A stretch of DNA of 64,000 bases. Origin: Planctomycetota bacterium (GTDB lineage: Bacteria > Planctomycetota > Phycisphaerae > Phycisphaerales > Phycisphaeraceae). The position numbers were made by a program, and so were the translations under genes. Under the pieces are notes generated by a model. The model was not told where the DNA came from and ran no database searches. It saw only the letters and a program-made list of their open reading frames with translations. Position 1 is the first letter of the stretch. The number at the start of each line of letters is the position of its first letter. The DNA lies in NCBI GenBank assembly GCA_026386955.1, contig JAPLMQ010000163.1, forward strand, positions 1-64,000, in the 5' to 3' direction. Of the stretch, positions 10,601 through 17,700 are shown piece by piece.

Positions 10601-11100
10601 TCGTGCGCAACCGCCAGGGCAGCTCGACCGCCAGCCCGGCGAACTACTCGGTCTTCGCCGACGTCAATGGCAACGGCGGAATCAACGTGCAGGACGTGGT
10701 GCTCACCCGCAACCAGCAGGGCAAGAGCCTGCCCGCGGGCGAGCCGGCGCTGCCGGCCGGGGCGATGGCGGCGCTGGTGATCGCGGGCTCGGCGACGCAG
10801 GAGGCGCGGGGGCTCTTCATCGCGGCGTCGCCGAAGGCGCTGACGGTTGCGGGTTCGTCGGACGGTTCGTCCATCGGCCCGTCGATCGGGGATGTTTCGC
10901 GCTCCGCATTCGCCGCGTTCCCGCCTGCGGCGACGGGCGTGGAGCTGCGCCGCGCTGCCCCGACGCGCTGGACGCTCAACCCAATCGACGTCGACGCGGA
11001 TGGCGATTCAACGCTCCTGCGCAAGCTGCAGCGCCGGCTGCGCCTGGCTGCGCCGGTCGCCGAAGCCGGCGCAGCGGTGACGGACGTCAAGCGCGGGTGA
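6166..11100 (+). CDS. Giant surface protein, C-terminal part: RHS/YD repeats, RHS core, Ig-like domains, paired dockerin-like repeats
   Basis: This frame continues the protein that begins at 780. Similarity resumes already at about 6103 (FEVLQATGLGPQRLLGYSLD), ahead of the first ATG at 6166. YD repeats (YDAQGRL, YDSLGRL, YDALGRRT and others) fill about 6400-8160. The RHS core follows at about 8440-8625 (MRDRTYLQGIGRFTSNDPLN, then YQYTYAANSPTQFIDATGG). In RHS toxins a variable toxin tip would come next. Here there is a Gly/Ala-rich segment that could be membrane-associated, then a domain starting DPNDKFG that resembles the DPN-type beta-sandwich common in planctomycete RHS proteins, an Ig/FN3-like domain, and two dockerin-like Asn/Asp repeats (GDVNQNGGINVQDVVLVRN and ADVNGNGGINVQDVVLTRN) at about 10558-10735. 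No toxin or immunity gene is seen. Restoring frame gives about 3,440 residues in total. Confidence 0.9.
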   Translation: MMPAPGVALSASRAFINTINGRYRVGLFGHGWAFDWDSRLSVDAAGTAVIDYGGDWPARYDADTRSAGKFLSQPGDTSTLVRLGSGEFELTDTGGTVTRYAADGKLAFVQDSNGNRVSAIYDAQGRLALLTHTSGATLAFAYNAGGRVASITDSAGRATTYAYDATNAYLLTVTTSDNKTVQYTYKTSGGAAGLYALTSIQMQGVTQNYVYDSLGRLDSTALASGAQFIDYGYNDTGLVTVATATGTASIAYDQHGLPVKVTDPLGNATSAVYDANLRITSLIEPTGDRQSLTWNGKGGLTKYTDELGHTVQFAYANPLNRLTTFTDGNGNVTSYAYDSHGNLINTTFANNASEVIAGYSPQGLPGSVQNARGQVTDITYNAAGQITSQSFADGTSNTFAYDARGNLTSATDPSGTTTYDYNYAVDGDRLKKVTYPGGRFLQYTYDANGRRIQMTDQAGLATKYDYDVNGKLFHIRDAANVLLATYAYNPSGQLGRVDKGNGTYTTYEYDAAGEMIHLINRNAANAILSRYDYTYDALGRRTTMSTLDGAWTYTYDAIGELTHAVFASANAAVIPNQDLRYNYDAAGNRTSTVVNGVTTTYSVNSLNQYTTVGGTLFTYDADGNLTSDGVNTYAYDQQNHLLSRTGPGGVTEYEYNALGDRVATIVNGQRTEYLLDPLGTIDATAEYDGSGTLTARNVFGRGLLARSVGSSGAAGSLNYFDFDVIGSAVGLTNAAGSQVNRYAYSPFGATLVAVQGVANPFQFVGQAGITSEGAGASAMRDRTYLQGIGRFTSNDPLNMAGGSLYQYTYAANSPTQFIDATGGLIQIPLMAAGAAIGAVGGGVFYAANWISTGQGSWWGLTGATAGGAAAGALAGTGLPLLGALGGAYGAGLAELGDQIGKGLYSAERMGWQALTGAVTGLIPASWLGYHGGWGAGSPKFWNLVNGNLGQGKLLHYSQIAGTIISGIVGFFLPEATETGVANAFDPNDKFGAQGFGPQAWIPGTLVIPYHIDFENIGPGSINPQTGLPFPTQATAPAQQVTISDPLDPDLDWSTFRLSQLAFGDTIITMPADSSYYSGSVSVTLNGHTFDVLLEAGINLATGNVFAIFQSIDPLTQLPPDVLTGFLPPEDGSGAGKGFFAFTVAPKAALPTGREIRNVALISFDKQKLIATNQSDPFDSASVDHNREALNTIDNGAPSSSIAALPGTSSSATFNVSWSGADDATPGPAGSGIDTYDVFVSDNGGVYTLWQNHVAATSASYAGADGHTYAFYSVARDHVGHVEAAPGAADASTHVVVGVTLPEVSGVRLKGSAWTAGFTGHLATAGLGGADGYAIPAGSGAQLATLPWTNLDQITLRFNEPVTIQQGDLIVRGVNVPAYSTVGFSTGTASDGAFEATWTLSAPLGIDKVLLSLSANVTDGSGHHLDGEWVNPTSTATPVGGSSSFASGDGAEGGAFTFRFNTAPGDVNQNGGINVQDVVLVRNRQGSSTASPANYSVFADVNGNGGINVQDVVLTRNQQGKSLPAGEPALPAGAMAALVIAGSATQEARGLFIAASPKALTVAGSSDGSSIGPSIGDVSRSAFAAFPPAATGVELRRAAPTRWTLNPIDVDADGDSTLLRKLQRRLRLAAPVAEAGAAVTDVKRG

Positions 11101-11131
11101 GGCATGCTCACGTTGGCGACGAGCCTTCGGG

Positions 11132-11318
11132 GTCTGGTGCCACATGTCACCGTACTCGTGACATGTGCCCGTCAACGGACGGCTCGCGGCATCCCGACGA
11201 TCTCGTCATGCCCGCGCTGAATCCGCATGATTCAGTGGGTTTCTGATCTTCGGCTTGACGTGGAGTTTCTCGTCACCCAAGACACATGTCACGAGTACGG
11301 TGACATGTGGCACCAGAC
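11132..11318. repeat. MITE-like element, family R1, copy A (187 bp with 36-bp terminal inverted repeats)
   Basis: The ends 11132-11167 and 11283-11318 are perfect 36-bp inverted repeats containing CACATGTCACCGTACTCGTG. Each end is itself an imperfect palindrome (ACATGTCAC...GTGACATGT). The 115-bp interior has no coding potential. Its ends match the interior of the second copy at 20526-20705 when that one is reverse-complemented. It lies between the tail of the RHS gene and the convergent STAS gene. Confidence 0.85.
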
Positions 11319-11326
11319 AACTCGCC

Positions 11327-11815
11327 TCACGCCGCGTTGGGGCCGACTTCGAGCAGCACGTTGTCGAGCCGGCAGATGTGGATCTCCTGCCTGAGGTTCG
11401 GCGCGACGTTGGTCAGCAGCACCTTGCCGCCCTTGAGCCTCGCCCGGCGGTTGAGCACCGCGAGCGCCCCGAGCAGGGCCGGGGAGAGGTAGGTCACCTT
11501 GATCAGGTCGACCACGACCTCGGGCTTGGGCAGGGCGCGGACCAGGCTCTCCAGCTCCGACTCGAGTTCCTGTTCGCGGCGCTCGTCGAGGCCGAGGATC
11601 TCCGAGTCGATCATCTCCAGGCGGACGAGCCCGCGCGAGCGCTTGACGTTGACGTGGACGTCGTGCCCGCGCTCGCCGCGGAGGATCGCCTCGGCCATCA
11701 GCCAGTGGTCGAGGCTGCGGCCGGCGGGCCTGCCCTCCTCGACGTAAAGCTCGTGGGCGAGGGCGGCGACCTCGTGGTGCGGAAGCGGCGGATGCGGGCG
11801 GCGGGGCGACGACAT
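11327..11815 (-). CDS. DUF2934-STAS fusion protein (anti-sigma-factor-antagonist-like)
   Basis: ATG at 11815 is preceded by AAGGAG at good spacing, giving 162 residues. Residues of about 12-45 (EVAALAHELYVEEGRPAGRS then LDHWLMAEAIL) fit the DUF2934 helical motif, which usually ends in 'GRP.G...DWL.AE..L'. Residues of about 85-160 fit a STAS domain (VVVDLIKVTYLSPALLGALA, then RRARLKGGKVLLTNV and ICRLDNVLLEV). SpoIIAA-type antagonists have DSSG at the phosphorylation site; here the stretch is LSPA, so the usual phosphoserine position is Pro. This suggests a STAS fold working as a scaffold or sensor rather than a classic phospho-switch. No partner kinase or phosphatase lies nearby. Confidence 0.85.
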   Translation of the reverse strand: MSSPRRPHPPLPHHEVAALAHELYVEEGRPAGRSLDHWLMAEAILRGERGHDVHVNVKRSRGLVRLEMIDSEILGLDERREQELESELESLVRALPKPEVVVDLIKVTYLSPALLGALAVLNRRARLKGGKVLLTNVAPNLRQEIHICRLDNVLLEVGPNAA

Positions 11816-12085
11816 CAGGACGACTCCTTGCCGGCGGGCGCCGCGCCTCGGACAACGTGAGGCGGACTCCGCCGGACCCGACATCGGACCCAACCACAGT
11901 ACCCCCGCACCCCGCGCCGGCACAAGAGCCATTGCGGCGGAACGATGAAGTTTCGGCGGCATCGCGCGCGGCTTGCTGGGCCTGCCCCTCTCCCTCCGGG
12001 AGAGGAGCAATGCCGCAGACCTCACCGCAATCCGTATAAGATGACGCCGATGCCGCGGGCAAGCCGGCGCCGCGCCGGCCTGTGT

Positions 12086-12140
12086 TCGCCCCGCTCCTCG
12101 CTCGCCCCGCTCCTCGCTCGCCCCGCTCCTCGCTCGCCCC
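12086..12140. repeat. Three 16-bp tandem repeats upstream of the FAD oxidoreductase
   Basis: TCGCCCCGCTCCTCGC occurs three times head to tail (12086-12133) with a partial fourth. It ends 19 bp before the ATG at 12159. The rest of the gap 11816-12158 holds one short CTCTCCC...GGGAGAG hairpin (near 11987) related to the arms of family R2, and nothing else recognisable. Confidence 0.8.
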
Positions 12141-12158
12141 CTCTCGCGGGAACCTCGC

Positions 12159-13493
12159 ATGCCCTCCCCCATCCCCCACGGGCCCTACGCCGGCTTCGGC
12201 CTGTCCTACTGGCTCGACTTCGAGCGCCCCCGCTTCGGCCCGCTCGAGGGCGACATCTCCGCCGACGTCGCCATCGTCGGCGCCGGGATTTCCGGCGTGA
12301 AGCTCGCCCATTACCTCGGCAAGCTCGGCGTCCGTTCCGTCGTCCTCGAAGGCGGCGTCGTCGGCGACGGCGCGTCGGGGCGCAACCAGGGCAGCATGAA
12401 CCACGGCACCTCCATCGGCTACACCGAGTGCATCAACCAGGTCGGGCGCGAGAACGCCCGGGCCCTGTGGAACCTGGGCCTCGAGAACCAGCGGCTGGCA
12501 GTGGCGATGATCAACGAGCTGGGCGTGAAATGCTCCTACGAGGCCCTGGGCTTCGTCTTCATGGCCCGCAGCGACGAGCCCGGCTTCGAGGAGGAGGACC
12601 GCGGCTACCGTTCCGACGCCGTGCTGCTCAACGCCGACGGGTTCCACGCCGAATATCTCTCCGCCGACGACCTGCGCGCCGACGGGCAGCACCCGCTCTT
12701 CGTCGGCGGGCTGCGCATCCCCTCCGACTCGCAGTTCCACTCGGGGCGCTACGTGGCGGGCATGGCCCAGAGCGTCGCCCGGGCCGGGCACGCGAGGATC
12801 TTCGACGAGACGCGCGTGCTGGCCCTCGACCCCGACGGGCCGAACGCCGTGCGCGTGACGACCTCGCGCGGCGTGGTCCGCGCCGCCCGCGCGTTCCTGC
12901 TCACCAACGCGCTCGTCCCCCAGTTCGTCCCGGGCTTGGCCCGCGGGATCCTCGGCGAGCGCGGGCAGGTCCTGGTCACCGAGCCGTTGAGCCAGCGCCC
13001 CTGCCGCGGCTCGTACGGCGCGGCCATGGCCTGGTGGCGCGAGATCCCCGAGCCCGACGGCCGCTGGCGGCTGCTCTTCGGCGGCGGTCGCAAGCGCGAC
13101 GAGCCCGACAGCCTCTTCCGCGCCTTCGACGAGAAGGGCGCCGCCAACCCCGAGATGGAGTCCGAGGGCTTCAGCGCCTCCGACGCGCACCAGCGTCGGC
13201 TCGACGCCCAGTTCCACCTGCTCTTCCCGCAACTGAAATCCGCCCGCGTCACCCACCGCTGGGGCGGCCTGCAGGGCTTCACCGCCGACTCGCTCCCGGT
13301 GATCGGCGAGTTCGACCCCAAGCGGCGGATCCACGGCATGGCCGCCTTCTGCGGGCGCGGCAACGCCTACACCGACGTCGGCGCGCAATACCTCGCGGGC
13401 AAGGTCGCGGGCGTGGCGGGCAGCGTCGAGAAGCAGTTCGAGCCCGTGATCCGCGAGTGCCTCACGCCCGGCCGCGGCAGCGCCAATTGGTGA
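12159..13493 (+). CDS. FAD-dependent amino-acid/amine oxidoreductase (DAO family)
   Basis: 444 residues, matching the usual length of the D-amino-acid-oxidase-like (DadA/PuuB/glycine-oxidase) superfamily. The Rossmann FAD motif VAIVGAGISG is at residues 37-46 with the Glu ending strand 2 in VVLEGG, and GASGRNQGSMNHG at about 71-83 is the second FAD contact typical of the gamma-glutamylputrescine oxidase branch (GRNGG). The C-terminal half contains the family's HRWGGLQGFTADSLPVIG and FCGRGNAYTDVGAQYLAGK, the substrate- and FAD-closing segments. Substrate is not deducible; an amine or amino acid with release of H2O2 or transfer of electrons is likely. Cytoplasmic, with no signal peptide. Confidence 0.9.
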   Translation: MPSPIPHGPYAGFGLSYWLDFERPRFGPLEGDISADVAIVGAGISGVKLAHYLGKLGVRSVVLEGGVVGDGASGRNQGSMNHGTSIGYTECINQVGRENARALWNLGLENQRLAVAMINELGVKCSYEALGFVFMARSDEPGFEEEDRGYRSDAVLLNADGFHAEYLSADDLRADGQHPLFVGGLRIPSDSQFHSGRYVAGMAQSVARAGHARIFDETRVLALDPDGPNAVRVTTSRGVVRAARAFLLTNALVPQFVPGLARGILGERGQVLVTEPLSQRPCRGSYGAAMAWWREIPEPDGRWRLLFGGGRKRDEPDSLFRAFDEKGAANPEMESEGFSASDAHQRRLDAQFHLLFPQLKSARVTHRWGGLQGFTADSLPVIGEFDPKRRIHGMAAFCGRGNAYTDVGAQYLAGKVAGVAGSVEKQFEPVIRECLTPGRGSANW

Positions 13494-13570
13494 GCCAACT
13501 GGTGAATCGTTTGGCCGCAATTCCCCCGTTCCCTAAACCCCGGGCCCCCGCCCGCCGGAGTCGAACCGCC

Positions 13571-14485
13571 TTGACCCTCCGCCCCATCCCGCACACGTCG
13601 CTGCGCGTCTCGCCCCTCTGCCTCGGGACGATGACCTTCGGCACGCCCGTCGCCGAGGCCGACGCCATCCGCATCGTGCACCGCGCGCTCGACCAAGGGA
13701 TCAACTTCTTCGACACGGCCGACATCTACGAAGGCTACGCACGGGTGCTGGGCTCGCCGGGCGGCGTGGCGGAGACGATCCTGGGCAAGGCCCTCGCGGG
13801 GCGGCGCGATCGCGCGGTCGTCACCACCAAGGTCGGCAACCCCGTCGGGGCCGGGCCCGACGACACGGGCCTGGGGCGCAGGCACATCCAGCACCAGATC
13901 GACGCGAGCCTCCGCCGGCTGCAGATGGACTGCATCGACCTCTATGAATTGCACAAGCCCGACCCACAAACCCCGTTGGAGGAATCGATCGGCGCGCTGG
14001 TGGAGGCGATCCGCGCGGGGAAGATCCGCCACTGGGGCTTCTCGAACTTCGACGCCCCGGCGATCCGCCAGATGATCGCGGTCTGCGACGCCCACGGCTG
14101 GCCGCGCCCCGTCGTCAGCCAGCCGAAGTACAACTGGCTCGACCGCGAGCTTGAGGCGGCCCACCTGCCGGCCTGCCGCGAATTCGCGATCGCGGTGACG
14201 CCGTATCAGCCGCTTCAGGCGGGCCTGCTCACCGGCCGGTACCGCCGCGGCGCGCCGGCCCCGGCGGGGACGCGGGCCGCGGAGCACGCCCGCTGGCTGC
14301 CGGAGATCTCGCCGGAGATGTTCGACCGGATCGAGGCCTTCGAGCGCGAGGCCGCGGGGGCGGGGCGGTCGCCGCTGTCGCACGCGATGAAGTGGGTGCT
14401 CGAACGGCCGGGGGTGACGTCGATCGTCGTGGGATGCAAAAGCGTCGGGCAATTGGACACGCTGCTGTACGAAGCCCGCGAGTGA
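13571..14485 (+). CDS. Aldo/keto reductase
   Basis: Start chosen at TTG 13571 because the conserved N-terminal beta strand (LRPIPHTSLRVSPLCLGTM) begins there and GGAG lies about 10 bp upstream; a GTG at 13490 would add a non-conserved leader. About 304 residues. The aldo/keto reductase tetrad is visible: Asp and Tyr in FFDTADIYEG, Lys in VVTTKVG, His in YELHKPD. SNFDAPAIRQM and the late GVTSIVVGCKSVGQL form the NADP(H) site. It probably interconverts a sugar-type aldehyde or ketone and alcohol. It follows the FAD oxidoreductase by 77 bp, so the two may be co-transcribed. Confidence 0.9.
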   Translation: MTLRPIPHTSLRVSPLCLGTMTFGTPVAEADAIRIVHRALDQGINFFDTADIYEGYARVLGSPGGVAETILGKALAGRRDRAVVTTKVGNPVGAGPDDTGLGRRHIQHQIDASLRRLQMDCIDLYELHKPDPQTPLEESIGALVEAIRAGKIRHWGFSNFDAPAIRQMIAVCDAHGWPRPVVSQPKYNWLDRELEAAHLPACREFAIAVTPYQPLQAGLLTGRYRRGAPAPAGTRAAEHARWLPEISPEMFDRIEAFEREAAGAGRSPLSHAMKWVLERPGVTSIVVGCKSVGQLDTLLYEARE

Positions 14486-14525
14486 CGCCGCCGAACTTGC
14501 GAAGCCTTGAACTGCCTTGCGCCCC

Positions 14526-14675
14526 AAGCCCACGGATCGCGACGGTACGCCGTCGTGTTCCGTGGGGTCTTTGATGTCGTTGAGAGAGGAACGAACGATT
14601 GCTTCAAGGCGGCACGGCATTTCGGACGCCCAACCCCACCGAACCCGACGGGGTGCCGTCGGGATCAGTGGGCTT
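14526..14675. repeat. Family R3 inverted pair (43-bp palindromic units)
   Basis: Unit 1 (14526-14568) has the core GATCGCGACGGTACGCCGTC. Unit 2 (14633-14675) is the same sequence reversed, with core GAACCCGACGGGGTGCCGTC. Each is a hairpin around a CCGACGG..CCGTCGG stem, with outer AAGCCCA.../...TGGGGT arms. About 64 bp separate them. Copies recur at 41059-41154 (pair) and 47887-47929 (single). Confidence 0.8.
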
Positions 14676-14696
14676 GATTCAGTCGTTCAGAGGGTT

Positions 14697-14737
14697 CACA
14701 TGCCACGAGTACGCCCCTGGAATAGCATGTGGCACCC
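14697..14737. repeat. Degenerate single end of family R1
   Basis: CACATGCCACGAGTACG followed after a diverged stretch by GCATGTGGCACCC matches one terminal repeat of the R1 elements at 11132 and 20526, with several substitutions. It sits 21 bp beyond an R3 pair and 30 bp before the next gene start, so the gap 14486-14766 is entirely repeat-derived. Confidence 0.6.
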
Positions 14738-14766
14738 GAAATCGTCATCTAGCTGAAAGCTCCGTC

Positions 14767-17700
14767 ATGACCATCCGTCTCCTCGCCCGCGCCGCGGCGC
14801 GTCCCATGCGCATCCTTCTCGCCGCCCTCGCGCTCGCCGCAATCCCCTTCCCCGCCCACGCGACGGAGACCGAGAACCACGGCCTGCGCGTCCTGCCCGC
14901 GCCGTCCAAGATGACCATCGACGCCGACGACTCCGACTGGGACCTCTCGGGGAGCGTCTTCGCCTGCGGCGACGCCGAGACCCAGCGCGACCGCTTCGCC
15001 GTCTGGTTCTCCGCGATGTACGACGAGACGAACCTCTACTTCCTTCTCCGCTGGACCGACGACACGCCGATGAGCAACCCCGGGTCGACCGCGGGCAACT
15101 TCGGGTGGGACGGCGACTGCGTGCAGATCCGCGTCGTGGCGAACTACAACTCGCCCGCCGAGCAGCTCAACGTCTTCAACTGCTGGCGCGGCGCCGACGG
15201 GAAGGACGTCGTCGAGCGCGACACGAAGGGCAAGACCAAGAACACGCCCAAGGGCGACGACGTCAAGCCCCAGGGCGCCCAGCAAGCCTTCAAGGAGAAC
15301 CCCGACCACAAGGGCTACGTGCAGGAGATCGCGATCCCTTGGGCGTTGATCACGTCGGACGGCAAGCCTCGCCACGCGGGCGAGGAGCTGTCGCTGACGA
15401 TCGAGCCGAACTTCACCGCGGGCCCGACCAACGGGCGCATGAGCATCAAGGACATCTTCCGCCCGGGCGTGACGATCGACCGGGTCTTCACCTTCGGGAA
15501 CAAGACGATCTGGGGCGTGGCGACGCTCGAGGCCAAGGGGGCCGTGGCCCCGCGCCCGGTGCGACTCGCCGACGGGCGCGAGTTCAAGACGACCCTGGTG
15601 AAGCGCGTGCCCACGGTGGATTGGACGGGGATCGACGGCGAGACCGCGACGGTGGCCGTGAAGTCGATCCCGTTCAAGATGCCCGAGGCGGGCTACGTCT
15701 CGATGCAGGTGCTCAACGGGAAAGGCGAGATCGTCCGCCACCTGCTCACCGCCGAGCGCCGCGAGAAGGGGCCGCAGGAGGCCGCGTGGGACGGGCTCAC
15801 CACGCCGATGTTCCGCACGCCAGGCACGCCGGTCGACGCGGGCAAGTACACCTGGCGGGCAATCTGGCACAAGGGCATCGGCATGCGCCTGCGCGGGTGG
15901 GCCTCGAACTCGGGCACGGCCCCGTGGGACGGCACCAACCCCAGCGACAACTGGGGCGGGGACATGGGCGGTCCCGCCGCCGCCGCTTGCGACGGCGAGC
16001 GCATGTATCTGGGCTGGAGCGTCTCCGAGGCGGGCAAGGCCCTGGTCGTCACCGACTTCGACGGCAAGCCGCTGTGGCACCACAAGCGCGGCGGTTTCGG
16101 CGGCGCGGGCTTCGTCGCCGTCGACGGCGGCGCGGCCTACGTCTACGACGGGCAGGACAAGTCGCTCTACAGCGTCAGCACCGCGACGGGCATCTACACC
16201 CCTTGGCCCGGCGGCACCAGCGCCGACGTGCGCGTCGACTCGCTCTGGCCCGCGGGCGGGACCGTGCCCGAGAACCTCACCGGGCTCGACGCGAAGAACG
16301 GCAAGCTCTATCTCGCGGGGGCCAAGGGGCCCGCGGGGTTGGTCGTCGTGCTCGACACGAAGACGGGCAAACTGATCCGCACGATCGAGGTCCCCGCGCC
16401 AGGCGCGATGCGGGCCGTGTCGGACGAGCTGCTCTACGTCGTCTCGGGCGGGGTGGGCGTGCTGGCGGTCAACCCGCAGACAGGGGCGACCAAGCCGGTC
16501 GTCGCCGGCCTCGTCAACGCGACCGGCCTCGCGGTCGGCGCGGAGGGCGAGCTCTTCGTGGGCGTGAACGAACCTGATTTCCAGGTGAAGGTCTTCTCGG
16601 CCGAGGGCAAGCCGCTGCGCGTGATCGGCGCCAAGGGTGGCCGGCCGGTGCTCGGCCCGTGGCAGTCGGGCGGCATGCGGGCCATCGCCGGCATCGCCGT
16701 CGACCCGCGCGGGCAACTCTGGGTCACGGAGGGCACGCTCTACCCCCGTCGCATCTCCGTCTGGAACGCCAAGACCGGCTCGCTCGTCCGCGAGCTCTTC
16801 GGCCCGACGCACTACGGCGCCTCCGGCGGCGCGATCCATCCCAACGACCCCGACGTCATGGTCGGCGAGGGCTGCGAGTGGAAGCTCGACCCCAAGACCG
16901 GCATGGCCTCCTGCGCGGGCGTCTTCGACGCCAACGGCGGCGGCTTCCTGGGCGGCAACAGCTTCGCCCGCTTCTGCACCGGCAAGAACGGCAAGGACTA
17001 CCTGGCCGTCGCGAACCTCTCGGCCGGGAACATCGTGGTCTACCAGCGCCTCGCCCCGGGCAAGTACGCTCGCCGCTCGTCCATCACCTCGGACCCCAAG
17101 GCCAAGACGACTACCTTCTGGGCCGACGCCAACGGCGACGAACAGGTCCAGGAGAACGAGACGGCCACGCTGGCCAAGGCGCTCACCCTGGGCGGGTACT
17201 ACTTCTGGTCGATGAACCTGAACACCGACATGACGCTCTACGGCGGTGAGGGGCGCATCCGCGTCGCCGACTTCACCTCCTGCGCCGCGCCGCGGTACGA
17301 CCCCGCGAAGTTCGAGGCCGTCGCCGGCCTGCCCTACGGCCTCTCCTCGCTCGACAACGAGCTGCTGCTATCCTGCGGCGTGGAGCAGACCTCCTTCTTC
17401 CAGTGCTTCGATGCCGCGAGCGGCAAGGTGCTTTGGCAATACCCCAACCTCTGGGCCGGCGTCCACGGCTCGCACAATGCCCCCGCCCCCGCGCTGGGCC
17501 TCCTCCGCGGCGCGTTCGGCCCCATCGGCTGCTTCAAGGCCAAGAACGCCGGCTACGTCTGGGCGATCAACACCAACGTCGGCGAGTGGCATCTGCTCAC
17601 CCAGGACGGCTACTACCTCTCGTGCCTCTTCGAGGCCGACGCGCTCAAGCAGGAGTACCCCGTCGCCAAGCCCGGCGCGGTGATGGACCGCATGCCCTGC

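Noticed and set aside
11132-11318. R1 and R5 elements considered as insertion sequences with transposases
   Set aside because: The interiors are only about 50-115 bp and non-coding; no transposase gene is present in the window.
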